From assembly GCA_014549065.1 (NCBI GenBank), contig JACDOX010000163.1, forward strand, positions 1,096,353 through 1,160,352: 64,000 nt of DNA, written 5' to 3'. This document shows positions 12,581 through 27,049 of this stretch, in pieces. The notes beneath the pieces were generated by a model. The model had not been told where the DNA came from. It searched no databases and saw only the letters and a program-made list of their open reading frames with translations. The position numbers were made by a program, and so were the translations under genes. Position 1 is the stretch's first letter; every line of letters starts with the position of its first letter. This DNA is from Cardinalis cardinalis (lineage: Eukaryota > Chordata > Aves > Passeriformes > Cardinalidae).

Positions 12581-15500
12581 AGAAGAGCAGAGGAGTCAGC
12601 AACTTTTTACTCAGCGCGGTATCTCCTCTCTCTATGAATCATGTGGACTCACTTTGGAGCCACTTCTAGATATAAAGAGCCTATGGTGAAAAACTATTGT
12701 AAGATCACAAGTAAAAACGAGTGACAGCTGCTGCCTGGAGCAGTCATACATGAGGAATATAAGGAATAGAGGAAAACTACTTGTGCTAAGTACTTATTTT
12801 GCCTTTCCTTGTGATGAAAGAAGCTGCTCAGCTATGAGACTTGGTATCCATCTGCACTACCATATCCCACACTCCCTGTGGCCATGATGTGTGCTTTAAC
12901 TGTTACATCTTACAGATAATCACTGAAGACTGAAACAAAAGATTCAGTGTTTTTCAAACAGGGACAAATAGCAGCTCTGACCACCCCCTAAGGACTAATC
13001 TCAGTCTAATTGTGTTTTTTCTTTTCATACTTTCTCTTTTGCACTTTCTCTCATTTGGTGTCCCTTTTATTTATACTGTTACTTTCTCTGGGGAGAGAGA
13101 TTTGCTCCTCCATCTCATGTTAAAGCTGAATTCAGCTAAAGTTAATAAGATCTCTACTGCACTAATAGCAATTCTTACTGTGGAAGTGAATTGGACTTCA
13201 AAGAAGCTGCAGCTAGATGATGAATTGAAATATTATTTCAAGGTTTTCATGTCTCATGTTGTAATTGAGAAGCTACATCACTGTATTCATCTATCACAGA
13301 GGTAACAAAAACCTCTTAGATATGACAAATTCCTCTCCCTCCAGAGATACACCCACGTTAAACCTGAATGTTTGTTATTTCCAAAGTTTTAGTGAAGACC
13401 TTGCATTGAACTGAGACTAGGATATGGTACTCACAGAGCTGAAGACATTCTGCCACTTGTTGCCTTCTTTTTAGGTTTAACTGGGAGCTTGACATTTACA
13501 TACCCCTGATGCCCCTTAGTTTGTGTGTAGTGTCTGATGGTCAGGACAAACACAGGAGACAGTTGGCAGGAACATCATCCCCAGATGAAAACAGGCTGGA
13601 GACAGATGGATTTGTAAAGAGTAGGAGGATAGGAACCTAAAAGAAAGACCAGTTAACCTCAGAGGCATGCAGAAGAAGTGAGAAACTTGTTCCTGCCAGT
13701 TTGCCAGACTGAGAAACAGCAGAAGATTTTTTCCTCCTAGAAACCCATAGTGGTACCCAAATGAGGCCATAGGTTCTGCAATGGCTGCCTGCTGGCAGGG
13801 GAGCACGGGCTGTGCAATTCCCCACCAGCCTGCCCTCATTCTCCACGTGCACAGGGCTCTTTTGGTGCCTAACACAGTTGCTTGTTCCCTCTTTGTAACC
13901 CAAAGACAATAAGAAACTCAAGTAATAAAAGAGTCCTGTCCGTCTCTGTGTTAAGTGAAGCATGGGAATTGTGAAAATCCATTTATGTTATATAGTTNAG
14001 GACTCTACTCAAATACAGAATGTCACACAAGTCACCTTCATTCTGGTGATTCTTAGTGCCTCAGAGCCTCATTTTGCAACCAGAGTGATGTTCCTTTAGC
14101 CCTATTTTCCAGGAAGAGTTTTCAGTTAAATCAAGACAGCTTTTTTTCCCCATGGGCAGGTGGACTGAAAGCAATTGTACGAGTGACTCCTTGTTTTCTA
14201 AAGGTCAAACTGACTTTTAAAAATTTCTTCCTGTGTCTCTGCACAGGAGTGCCAAGGAAGTTCTGTAAGAAGGACTGCTGGAGAAACAGAAGAGAGAACT
14301 TCTGAGAAGACACAGTGCCACACTGAGGTCAGAGCCCCTTCTGTTTGAGTTGGGATTGAGCTTTTATTCATGGTATAGTCAGAAGAGCTCTTTGCAGGGA
14401 CTGTAATCATCCGTGTTCTAACTGTTTAAAGCAAACTCTGGCTCCTTTACATGGGGATATTTGAGCATCACAAGAAAACATTCAGAAAAAAATATATTTC
14501 AGCATGATCCATACCAGCTTTAAAAGCAGCCAGTTGTCTTTAAAGAAATTTTGGAACATCCTTCAGTGGAAAACTAATTTTATAGCATAATTTTTCTATC
14601 AAGCTCTGACAATACCAAATACACAAATGTAAGTTCACTCACTCCTNGTACGTATTATGATATTGAATTATGATAGGTTTTTAATTATATGATGGTACAA
14701 TANATTTCATGTACAAGTGTAACAAAAGTTAATTTATTGATTCATCTGTAGACAATGCAACTTGAAGTTGTTCAGCCCTTCCTAGGATTGTCTCCCACAT
14801 AGGTACAAAAACTACAGCTCAAAAGTTCAAAGCAGCAGTGGAAATATTTTTTGCGTGACTATGAGCCATGGGGAATTAGCTGTTGTTTGCATCTGTCAAA
14901 CAATGAGATTCCAGAACTGAATGCTTTTTTCATATTAAATTGAATTGAATAAGTCAGTGTCTCAAGCCTTGTACCTGGAGCCCTGTTTGATGCTGGTTTT
15001 ACCAGTCCATTTCATTAATTTTGGTGGCATTATGTAGCCCTGTTTTATGAAGGTTCATAATGCTCCCAGAGCACTCACACCTTTCTGTGTAATCTGTGCC
15101 TCCACTGCCATTGGATGTAAGTGCCTTCCATTCTTTGTGTTTGCTGTTCCATTACAGCAATTCAGGGAAGCACAATTATCCTTGGGGAAAAGTTGAAGGG
15201 AGGTGCAACATCTATGATACAGCTTGTCTCTGCTCTGTCTTTTCACATAATTGTTCTATTTCAAAGCTTGGTGCAGTTCTTCCATTTTGCTTCTTCCCTG
15301 TTTCTTATTTACTACACCTCAGTTCTTCCCAAAGCCATAAAGTACCTCAGTTTCCATCTGTGTANCTTTCCTGCTTTCTCTAATCTGGCTTTTGTCTCTG
15401 CTGCCAAAAGTGTGGTGTATAAACTAGAGCAAAGTTTCCAAGGTATAAAGGATACTTACAAGAACATCTCATGTACTGTTCTTCTAATTTGAAATAAATG

Positions 15501-18500
15501 AAATTTACAGCACAGAAAATGAATGTGGTGATGCAAGTGGGACCATGAAAGCATCTGGCCAGGAAAGCTCCTTTCTGCCATATTCTCTTCCTGCCCATGG
15601 AACAGTTCACACTCTCTGTAGCTAAAACTGGCTCAGATTAAAAGGCAAATTCTCTGTCTGGGGAGGAGGAGTCAAAGGGCTGTACCTGCACCTGTGTGCA
15701 GATCTCTCAGGGAGTCTTGGGGGGAGGCTTAAGTTGAGAAGTCCAATTTAGAACACAACAAAAAATGAAAAAATAAGCCTATTCACTGAATTCTGGGTAA
15801 GACTAAGAGGAAAGCTTGTCAGCCAGTGCTGCCAGTGGTCTGCTGGCCTGCTTATGGCCTTTCCTAGCANGCACTCATTCAGAGTTATTAATGTGCAGTC
15901 TCTCCATTTGAGCAATTTTCTCTGTCAGTTTAATATCTCTGTATATTCTCCTAAACTCAGGAATTTTGTGGTGCAGATGCATAAATGTATCCCCTTTCCT
16001 GTGTTCTCCTCACAAGAACCAGAACATCAGACAACAGCCTGGACATACTTACCTTTGAAAAGGCAGAATGGTAAAACTGGTTTCATAGAGTGCCTATCTG
16101 AGAGAATACCACTCTTCAAACATCCTGGATTTTAAATCTTTCTGCTGCTCCCTGGGAAAATAAGTAGTAAAACAAGCTGGTGTGGATGTGAAACCGGTTA
16201 CAGAAGCGAGTTACCTACACATAAACAGTCTTAAAATGTGGGGTTTTTTCACATAATGAAGTAATTTCTGTTTGCTTTTAACATGAGAGCTGATGATCCT
16301 TTCCTGTTGGAAAGGTGTAGCAAGTGTTTGGGAAGGTGAGGGCCTTGGTGTTTCAGTAACTGAGCAGCTTCCTTTAAAACCTATCATACTTCAGCTCACT
16401 TCCTTTACCTGATCCAGAAGGTGCTGATTTACAAGCAAGTTCAGACCTTGCAAACAGTATTGAGGATCCCTTGAGCTCAAAAGGAATATTCACATTTCTG
16501 GCATGTCAAGAGTGGAGAAGAACACTGCTTCTAGTGAAAGCTGCACATCATATTTTAAACCTAAACAGTTTATGAGCCCTGACCCCTGTTTGAAAAGAGG
16601 GGTGCTAAAAGAAATCTGTGAAATGACAGCTGAGATCACCAGCCACTNTATAGAGATTCAAGAGCCTGTCTCTAGTGGTCCTGTTTCAGAATTTTGGATT
16701 AGGTTTACAGTCTCTGCAGGTCCTCTCTCCACAAAATGAAATTAGTTATTGATTCAAACCCACCATGGGCATTTATGGTTTACCAAAGTTAGGAATCATT
16801 GGAAACATTGCTTTCATTTATGTTTAGGGCTCCCTAAGATAGCAAATTTTCCTGGAGTAATGCAGATTATCAGTGGAACTTACAGGAAACTCATGTCTCT
16901 TGAAATCATATCTCATATCCTAATAGCCCTTCCATTGATTTGCAGGAAATGGAAGGAAAGGGATTCAGCAATAACTCAGAGATGAGCCACCTAGGCTTAT
17001 GTGATAAAGGAAAAAACTGTGGAGAAATTCAGATTGTTTTTCAATCCTCTTTTTCCTAGCTGTTGTTCAAGTGGATGTTACCTACAAAACCTGGGATCCT
17101 TGGAAGCAGAAACACAAATACTATTACTTAAAATAAGAATTGTATAGAGTTTAAATGGAACCAAACCAGTCTTGTGTGTGGTTTGAACTACTGGTAGGAG
17201 AATCATAATCCATACAAAGAGCTGTGCTGCAGCTGCTGACATGAAAATGATCAGTGTATAAAAATGTGTAATACAGACNGCATTAATATTGCCTTAATTA
17301 GAAGTTGCTTACTTGGGGAAAGCAGCTAAATATTGTTTCTTGAAGATTTNAAAAAAAAAAAGAGCAGATTTATGGAAGGAAAGAGTTGTCCAAAGCTAAA
17401 ATGATTTATCTGAGAAAGGGTCCCAGCATTACAGGATTGGAGGTTATTTAATTTAAAGAAACAGAAAACACATATGTTTCTCTGTGTGGATGTAGGACCA
17501 TAGTCAATTAAAAACCCAGAAATTAATTTTCCCNGATTGAACTGGAAACATCTAGAATTCATTTAATCCTGAATAACTTAGATCAAATATCTGGAAGCCT
17601 TTTATTTTCTAGTACACAGTACAATAGCTGGGAGAAGAGTTTCAAGTATTATTTCAATAGTGTTGNCAAGACATGAAGCAACATACTGCTTTCCTGGTCT
17701 GTCAACACTGTCCTAGGAAGTGTGAACTAAAGTGAACTTCTATTTGTAGGAAAGATTGTTGGGGTAGATTTTCCTAGAAACCAGCACATATCTCAGATGA
17801 GAAAAAAAGAAATAAAATACTGCTAGCACCAATTTGCAGTGAAGGCAAGATGGCAGATGGAGAGCACAGCAAAAAGGAAGTTGGCTGCTTTCCATGGCAC
17901 TCTGCAGCTTTCACCGTCCTGGGGCTGTGCAACTGGTTTTCTGTGCGCGGAGCAGATGGGATAAACAGGCTTAATCTTGTTTTTCTTGATGTTGTGACTC
18001 ACCTGAGCTTTAGTGTGTGTGATTTGGAGACCATGGTTAAACAGCAAGGGCTGAGAGGACGTAAGGATTGAGACACCCTGTAAGTCAGGGGACAGTCCAG
18101 TGTGGTCTGGTCCATAGCTGANAGCCTTAGAAAACCAGCTTTTCTAATTTGATAAATTCCACAAGAACATGGCTGTTTGCTTGCAAACATTTTCAATCTG
18201 TATCACACTCTGTAGGAAAGAACTGGTTTTGTGGGGAGCCAAAGGGAGCATCTGGCAGGCTGTGAAACTGGTAGCTAACCCTCAATGATTCAGAAGAAAG
18301 CTTTGTGTCCTGCCTTGACTTAAAGCTAAATCATAGACAACCAAGCTGGTCTCAGTCCAATTACTAATGCCAGGCACACACAAAAAACATAAAGCTTGGG
18401 ATGCAGTGACATCTTCTCAGTTTGAAACATTTACATTTCTTGCGTAAAGTGCACTTTTTGGGACAGATTCTCCCTTACCCTGATCTGCTCTGCTTTTACT

Positions 18501-21500
18501 GCTGGTTGGAAAGAGATTTTTGCAGGTTACTTCTGCAAGACAGACTCAGTGCAGTGGACAGGAGAAGCGATGATCAAAGCAGGTTTAGTGCTGACANATG
18601 AACATGTACAAGCTTGAGCTTGCAAGTGCTTAGAACTGCCTTGGTGCATAGGCAAAGGCAAACCAAAATATTCTCATTGTCTGATATACACACACTGGGA
18701 AAAATTTGGCCTATTATTGTAAAAATGTTTTAAACTATTCTTCATGGCTGAATTTTTTTTTTTACTTGTGCCTTGAACTCTCAAAGGGATCTAAAATATT
18801 CTATATCAGTGTTTCCAAAGGTAAAACATGATGAATCCTCTACAATTGTCTCATTTTAGACCATAGATTTTCCAGATTTTCAGCTTGTTTTTATGAGAAA
18901 AAACCAAGGGTCTAGCCAGAGAGCCTGGTCCTCCATTATTTTACTGACATTGGTGTCTGAGTTCTCCGGGATGTGCAGACAAAATAACCTGGCAAACGTG
19001 AGTTCATTCAAGTGTAAAATGCTCTGCATCTCTGACTTTCTCAATTGTTGAGGTTGTCCAGGTCTGGTTTTCCTCTCTGGAGATGTGGTAACTATTTCAC
19101 TTTTACCTCACTGTCAACTTCTCACAGATTTTCCATTTCTTGTTATGGAAGGTTCTTATGAAAGGGTTTCATAATGACAATGCAATTATTGTAGCTGCTT
19201 TGGGAAACCAGACATAAAGGCATTGTAGGNTGAAAAAAATGACATTAGTTTCTTAGTTTTTTTAGTTTAAGACCTTTCTCTGGGTTACTTCTGAGTACTT
19301 CAAGCTCAAGGACTCTGTTCTTGGAAAAGTTAAGACACTGTAAATGAAATTCTATCATGCATGAGTCTCAGTGAGAACAATTAGTTGGTAAACTCAGCAA
19401 ATTACTGGGCTGTTTTTTCTCCTCTGCTATGCTGAAATCCACCATTATTGTAGAACTGCTTATCTCAAAGAACAGAAATGGCTATGATATCCCTTTTGCA
19501 TTATCCCTCACTGTTTGTTGGGACATCCTGCCATTGGGTTCTTCTGGACAGGTTGTTCAGGGTGTTGAGAACACGGCCTGGCAGTTGACATAAATTGTAC
19601 CTTACTCAGTCTTGCCATTGAACAGTGAGCAAATAGTTGGAGTTCCACAGAACCCAGAAGAAAGAATGAATGTTTCTGGCCGTCTGGGTGTAGCAATTGT
19701 CTCCATTCAAGATAGTGAGAAAAGCTTTAGAAGCATTCTGGAGTAGGGGAAGACATTAAAATTTGAACAGCCAGGTTTGTAGCTGTATATTGAGTGAAAC
19801 ATGCATATTAGTTAACATGGATCTCTGACAATTGCAGATGCCTTGGGCAAGATTTTGTCCTCTTAAATCAGTGTGACAAGCCTGGGTACTTGGCTTCTTG
19901 GTATGTCACTTGACCCATGGCATATGTAAAAAATTCCTATCCAAAATACCTCAGATGAATGAGTCTGAAAATATATTAGTGTCAATTAACATAATGAGCT
20001 CTTAGGGTCACCCAAACTGTTTCTGTTCACTCAAGCTTACAAATACTTTACCAAACTGAAAATAATAAACCTGTGCCAGAGAGGAAATGGGGGGAGAGCA
20101 AAATTCCTGGTGGGATTGAAAATTAGCAGCATTACATGGTTATGATGAATCTGTTTCCATTCTACACGTGTGAGGCTTGTTAATACTCCGAGTGCACAGG
20201 ACTTTGGTGATCTCCATCCACAGCACTCCAGGGGGTGCACAAATGCTTTAGNGCACAGCAGGCAGAAAATCAGCAGCAGAGATGCATCTCCAAGAGCAGT
20301 CATTTTTCCCACTAAGAAATACATTGCAAGTGTGTGGTACTGCTCAGTGGCTAAGGGTGAATTCTTAGGTATTAATGTGAATTCTTTAGTAATAATGTAA
20401 TAGATATGAGCTGCAACATCAATGCACACATGGTTAATCCTTGGAACACATATTAAATATATGATGGTGACTTGGAACAGCTCAAAAATAAAAAGCACGA
20501 GGTTTTGGAGCCTGAGCCAGAGATCCCAACACATGGTGTGGTGCAGAATCAGTTCTGAAGTTGTAACTGCAACTGCTCAGCCTAATCCATTCATAGAGCT
20601 TTATTTTTTTTTCACAAATTCATTGACTTGGTCTTGAAAGCAGANCTGAGGAACTGATGGCTACAGGAGCAAGCGAGGCTGGCAGTCTGTGAGCTTCCCC
20701 CTCCCTTNCTGCACTCTGCAGACCCAGTCTGCAGCAGCCCCTGCTGTCGCAGCTGTCACTGCCGGCGGCTGCCTCGGACTCCTGCACTCAACAGGGTGCA
20801 TTACAGTTCTGTGGCATGACCTGGTGAGGGTTGCCTGGGACTGTTCTGATGCCTGACCCGTTCAGAATTCTAAGATGCTNAAGTTAGTGTGGTTTTGGGA
20901 GCTTTTGACTCCTGCCCATGGAGGTGTTGCAATTTGCCATTTGTAGGATGACTCAAATACCAGGTCTTGGCTTGCAATAACAACTGGGAGTAAGTTGGAA
21001 GGAATTAATACTAGAACTATTTGTCTTTAACTCTTGCCAACCGCCGTGCCATGCTAGTAAAGAGATGTGTATTTCTTGTTTTAATCTGCCATTTTCTCAC
21101 CTGTATTGGACTGTTTGTGTCTGGGGAAGTTACAGGAAAAGCTCTTGGTAGAAGATGAGCAACACCTGGGTTTTGCAGTGGTGGGTAAGTGCCAATGCCA
21201 GCCAGGGAGNATGCAGCCAAGAGCTGGGTGTGCCCAATTCTTAGACATCCAGCTAGTTCTGTGGAAGGGTGGAAACATGTATTGCTTAGCTTCCCTGTCA
21301 GTAGAACAAACTGCTGAGTTCTCTTTGTAAAACAAACTGCAAGGCAGAGTTTTAAAGATATTTGTGAAAAAACTACCTACTCAAAAGAGCTAAATCTATC
21401 ATGAAGAAGTAAAAATCAGAAAAGCCAGGAAATCATCTGGCTGGTATAATGCTGCAGGAAGAACACATGCAAGAGGGCAGACATAGTGAATGAATATTGA

Positions 21501-24500
21501 AGTTAGTCTAGGAGATGGATACTGTGATTTCTTTGAAGACTGGTGCCATATTAACAAAGCAGGAAGCAGGAAAGCAAGTTGGTCACCAACCTCTAATTAA
21601 GGAACACAGAGCACTATTGTTTCTTATGTCTGTATTCACAACACTTTGTGCTTGCAGGCTCAAAGACTTGATCTGCATTTCTATTTTCACTGTAAAGTGT
21701 AGCAATAGATGACAATAATGCCATATTTGTCTCTGAATATACAATCTATTCTGTGTTATGTGGCTATTGTCTATGTGTACATGATCTAATTACTTGGGCT
21801 AGAAATGAAAGCATACTAATGCGTGTAAGCATTGACACCTTGGTTGAAAATATGCTGGTTAACAAGAACAGCATTTATATGTTAATCAAAGGAATAATTG
21901 TACCAAAAGTACAAGTACTTCAGGGTTTTTTTTTCTCAGTTTTGAAGTATTTCTTGACTGAAGAACTAACCCCATCTTGAATAACTAACCTTGTGATGTC
22001 ACCCACTCAGGAAGAAAGCTCTAGACTTTCTCACCCCGCCCGGATCAGCTGTGGGATCTCATCAGAGACACAGCAGTTCATAGGAATTCCTCTCTTGTGT
22101 GTGCACTGTCTATTCCTGGAATGGTTGCCAAAGTGCTTTTCCTACAGACAAACCTCTCCATAAGCACTCAGCTCTGCCTCACTTATTAAACTTTCTGGAT
22201 TAGAAATCTAAATGTTATGAGCCTTTGAAATAGTAACATTGTCCTAACCCGAATATATCACCTAATAAAAGAATATTGTCTCATTTCCTGTCTTATCGAA
22301 TCTCCCTAGAGGCTTTCTTTGATCAATTTTAGAACAGAATGGCCCCCTAAACAGGACAAGGACTCTGATCTGACAGCAATCTTTTAGCAGCCTTCATATT
22401 GGCTGTCATGGTTTTCATTTTCCCATCAGANTTGCAATACCTACTGCTGGGTTATGTCTGCGTGTCCATGTTCCTGACGCCTTGACATCTGACATTGCAG
22501 AGTTATGACTTCTGCTGTGTCACTGCCTCTCACCTTCCTGTGGCTGCCAGCACTTCCTCTGTACCTGGGGGGATGCAAAGACACAGAAATGGATTTTATG
22601 TCCCATGCAGGGTAGATTTGGGGTGATGGCTGGCACTCTCATTTGTATGACAGTAATACTTCCATCCAGGCAGAGAAAGTTTTAATGGCACACTTGAATC
22701 TGATATAATGGTTATGGCTCTGAGACAGTTGTCATGAGTTCCTGAATAACTGAGAATAAAAATACTGGAATTCTGCTTCATTATGCCCTGTCCTTTCCAT
22801 CACCTTCATGTGATAAACACCCCTCTGCCATTCACCTGGCTGGGACATTCTGGAGAATGGTGGGGGGAGAGGCCACTCATGCTGCTTCTTACTGTCTGAC
22901 CACCAGCAGGACTTCTCTCCAGGCACAGGAGAAATCACAGAAGCCTCCTTCTACACTGCATTTAGCTCTCCATTTGTTTGACTTGTTCAGAGTGTCTTTA
23001 GGGTAGAATTATCATTTGGGACCTTAGTACTTCTACTCTGGACTTCCTCTGAACTCTGCCAATTCTTCTAGAAAATCTGTTAGGAACTGGCTTCACTGGC
23101 TTTATTAGGGCCAAAGGCAACTCTTGACCAGTGGCTCATTTTAGCTCTTTTCTGCAAGGGATTTTTAAATGGACATGAATAAGATCTTTTCTAAATCCAC
23201 AGCATGAGCTCCCTATTGGACTAGACTAAGAGGCAGCTAACTCTATGTTACCCATGCCTCTAGTTCAGAAAAGGACTTCAGAGATCCAACCAGCTCTGAA
23301 TTCCTTGCAAGATTCATAGCAAGGCTCACAGCCTGGGCTCAGTCTTGAGTGGAAGTATCAAACTGGAGTAGAAATATCTTCATCTTCATACCCCTGTGAG
23401 TAGGGGCCTGAGGAGGCAGAGACAGCAGTGAGTCCTCCTTTTGGCAGCACCAGCAACTCCCCATATATACTTTGACAGAACAAACCCCAATCAGGCTTTG
23501 ATCCATGAGTTTTGATTTTTGCAGGAAAAAATTTGATTTTTGCATGCTAAGATTTCCTTTATTGTTTTTCTTCAGAAGCTTATAATTCAAATCCACTCTT
23601 AAACTGTCCTATCATTTAGAGCATTTTCTGAGGAGTTCTACGTTAGCTGATTTCCATAAGAAATGGCATTTTGTTGGGCAATGGTGGCCAGTGTTGGTGT
23701 CCAGGGATTTAGTTTAGCAGTACAAATGTTCATCCAGCTGAGAGCTGAGGCTGTGGTAAAACACAGAAATAGCTGTCTCAGCTCCCAAAAGCTCAGTCCC
23801 CATTATAACCCAGAATCTCTTACCTTCTATGAAGACAGAAAACTTAAATGCTTTGATTACAGGAGGGAAATTCAGAAGGATTTGAAGAGTCCTTGAACCA
23901 ACATGTTAGGCTACATCAAGAGGTATATTTTTATGATAATGGTAATCAAATGAACTGCTTGAGGGAAAATAAGCAATTACAGTGGAGATGAAAGTGTCTG
24001 CCATGATCCTTCAGAAATTAGAATACCTGTTTGGTCACTTAAATCATCATGTGAAGATGCTTATGGTGGCTGCCTGCAGCATGTCCCTTCTGCCCAGGTC
24101 AGGGTGACAGCTTAAAGTTATCCCTCTTGGAGCTTTTGATTTCAGATTGCAGTATTTCAAAACCTGAGTGTCTCTGGATATGAATTAATGTTCCACTGAG
24201 TCATTTTTAATGCCTTATTTATAGAGCATGGTTATGTCTTTACTGACATGAAAACAATGAAATCTTTAGGCTTTGTCTTCCAAGGGAAAAGCAAAATTGT
24301 TCTTGAAGGAATCTTGCAGGGGATATGATGCTCTGAGAGAGGCAAGAAGGCAGGCCCAGTCTCCATCCTCACTTTGAGCTCTGCATAATGCACACAAGCC
24401 TTGTCACATTTGGCCTTTGCAGCCATAAAGCTGGAATGATTTCAATATATTTTCCATCATTTAGTTTGGAAGTCAGCCTCACACAATCTACAGAATACTC

Positions 24501-25161
24501 AACCATGTCAAACTCAGCAAATGGTACATGAAGTAATCAAACAGTTAAAAAGAGGGGAAGAAAAGCCTTGCACTAGTGCAGTAGTGGAGTTTCAGTGTCT
24601 GGTCTGCCCTCAGAGAATCCTGGTCTCAGGGTTCTGCAAGGTTCAGACAGGTATTTTTTTGGTTCGGGTGCTCCATGGAGCTGCTCTGCTGAGGGCAGTG
24701 TCACNTTAAACAGCAACTTTTGGCTGTGGTGGCAAAAAGCAAAAGGATATTTTGTTCTGAGTCAGGGATAGTTTTCAGCTGCTGTTCTTCATAAAGCAGA
24801 AAAGGCATGTGGATTTAGATAGTGTATCAGCAAGGAAAACGTCAACAGGAGCTGGCCTTGGGCACTTGAGGATTAGCAGCTCTGAGCCTGTCCCAAAGAG
24901 AATAAATCCTCGCTGACCAAATGAAACCTCAGAATCATACACCGAAAATATGATTGCCACAGTTTTGCAAGTGAAGTGCACGGTGAGTGATAAACTCCTC
25001 ACTCTGAAAATCGACATGATAGTAGGGAACTCCAGATTGTTTGATTTTAAAGGGAGGGGAAAAAAATGTGAGAGGTTAATTAGGAAAAAAGCCAGACTAT
25101 CAGCAGTAGGCTGACGTTCTGGAAAATATAAAGTTTTGAGAATCAGAAAGATTTTTATAGA
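12581..25161. other. Unique-looking non-genic sequence
   Basis: About 12.6 kb with no recognisable gene. Frames of up to 165 codons (20,037-20,534, minus) exist but have no family resemblance. A small cluster of about six CpGs lies at about 20,660-20,800 (with GCCGGCGG and TGTCGCAG). It is too small and weak to call a CpG island. The minus-strand frame that ends at 24,775 begins inside the tandem duplication at 25.16-25.31 kb. Confidence 0.5.
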
Positions 25162-25311
25162 TTTGCAAATCAAAGTTACTATCAAGGACTTCATTAGATG
25201 TAGGATTAAGGGGGAAAGAAGATCTTTTAGGTGTTTGCAAATCAAAGTTATTATCAAGGACTTCATTAGATGTAGGATTAAGGGGGAAAGAAGATCTTTT
25301 AGGTGTTTGCA
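25162..25311. repeat. 72-bp tandem duplication (2.1 copies)
   Basis: A 72-bp unit starting TTTGCAAATCAAAGTTA begins at 25,162 and repeats at 25,234. A third partial copy of only a few bases (TTTGC) starts at 25,306. The two full copies differ at one visible position (TTACTATC versus TTATTATC), so the duplication is recent. The unit is a multiple of three, which keeps a 179-codon minus-strand frame (24,775-25,314) open through both copies; that frame has no recognisable domain. The locus is likely to vary in copy number between individuals. Confidence 0.9.
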
Positions 25312-25404
25312 CATGTTGTAACCCAGATTAAATAAGGTTGCAGGTGCTCTGTAATGCTTTGAGGTTTGTGTGTAGTCACAGTGCGTGGTGGATTTGACAT
25401 GGGC

Positions 25405-25700
25405 CAGCTGCCCACCCTGCCACCCTCTATCACCCCCTCCTCAACAGGAAAGGGGAGAAAATAAGAAAGGAAAAGCTCATGGGTTGAGATAAAGACACTT
25501 AACAATTACCATTATGGGTAAAACAGACTCAGCTTTGGGGAAAATGGTGAGATACGATGAGAAACAAGAACAAAGTGGAAACTCCTCCCCCTAACTCTCC
25601 CTTGCTCCCCCCAAAGTTTTAATTCCTCCTTCACTCCTGGCTTCTCCAGCTCTCCCCTGACTGGCCTGAGGGAATTGGGACTGGGGTCTGTGTCCAGCAC
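25405..25700. mobile_element. Avian ERV-like interspersed repeat fragment
   Basis: The stretch contains strings I associate with a widespread avian ERV-like dispersed repeat: CTCTATCACCCCCTCCTCAA, GGGTTGAGATAAAGACAC, AAACAGACTCAGCTTTGGGG and a pyrimidine-rich CTCCTCCCCCTAACTCTCCC. The order of these strings matches the repeat as I remember it. The copy is diverged and has no frame left. I do not assign a family name or orientation, and the borders are approximate. It lies about 100 bp to the right of the 72-bp tandem duplication. Confidence 0.45.
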
Positions 25701-27049
25701 AGAGCAGCCCCTTCCCCTCTCAGAGACCCCAGGGCACCTGGCCCAGCCAGTGTTTTCCAGGGCTGGAAAGGGATTTAGGCAGCTCCACAACGATCTGCTA
25801 AGATGCAGAATCACACAGGCCTGACTATTAGAAAGCTTATTGCAATTTCCTGCAGTTTTGACCAACAGAGTTCAAACTGTGTTCAAGGAGTTGCAGATTA
25901 AGGGAATACTGTGCAATTTGCACATCCTGTGTGATGAATTGAATCAGCCCAAGAAATGTACCGGTCTGAGGGAATGGTCCCAGCTGATTTACAGAAGGAG
26001 CATCCTTATTTCTAACCCATGATTGAGTAAAGTATGGAAGAATAAGGTGAAGATNAGCAGTTGAACTTTAATTTNAGAAAAGATAACCAATGGAAAGGGG
26101 AGTCAAGTCCTTTGAATAATGGCCTGCTTTGGCATGTTGTTTGTAAGAGACATTTCTGTGTAAATTAGAAATACTTGTAGATAAAAATCAGGCAGCCAAA
26201 ACTTGCCTTTCAANATCTATAGATTCTTATTAAAAACCCCTAATTCAAATATGAATAAAGCTTTATTTTCATTTTCATTTGTGAAAAATAAATACCAAGG
26301 CACCACAGAGCTGGGCTTTTCTCAGTGGGCATTTCCTTCTGCTCAGAGTCTGATGTCAGGGCTTGGGTAAGGAATGTTTCACCTGAACCTTGTGAGCACA
26401 ACCTGCTAAGTCAATACCAGGAGAGGCATGCAGGAAATAGAAGTGTACCTGCCNCTTCTCAAATGAGCAGGTTTTAAAAGAGTAATTTCAGAATAAAAGA
26501 TAAAAAGTATTTCAAAATTATTTAAACTTAAATATTAACAAATCAAAGCATTGAAAATTCACAAGCCAGGCACATTTTCCTCCAAAGAGAATTTTTGAAA
26601 ACTAACATTGGATTTTTAGTTGTTTTGAGACTTTTTAGAATTTTTATCTGGGGTTTGCCTTCCATAATTTGGTCCAAAAATTTACTTACAAAGATTGCTG
26701 TAGGTCTATAATATTGACATATGCTTGTATTTTAGAGCTAAAATTTCATCCTTTTGTCCATGAAATCATAAGAGTTGACAGGGCCAAACTTCACCAAAGC
26801 AGTATTGCTGTTTGGCAGATCAAACTGCAGATGATGCTGCATTTGTGCCTTGTGTTGCAATTTAGAAATTATTGACCTGGTTCCTAACAAGTTAGATGTA
26901 CCATTCTGTGTGACTGGGGATGCTTAATTCATGCAGTTCCCACAATGGCAGAAAAACTGTGCACGTGGCCAATTGTGGCTTCCTGCTGTAAAATATTTGA
27001 TTTTTGCATGAAAAAATCTGATTGACACGTACCACCCAAACATCCGTGT

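Noticed and set aside
20037..20534. 165-codon minus-strand frame
   Set aside because: Hydrophobic, Ile/Leu/Phe-rich translation of AT-rich DNA with no recognisable domain or splice context.
20660..20800. Possible second CpG island
   Set aside because: Only about six CpGs in 140 bp; too weak compared with the block at 50.1 kb.
23511..27020. Shared string TTTGATTTTTGCA at 23.51, 23.53 and 27.0 kb as a dispersed repeat
   Set aside because: The match is short and AT-rich and does not extend into the flanks; chance is sufficient.
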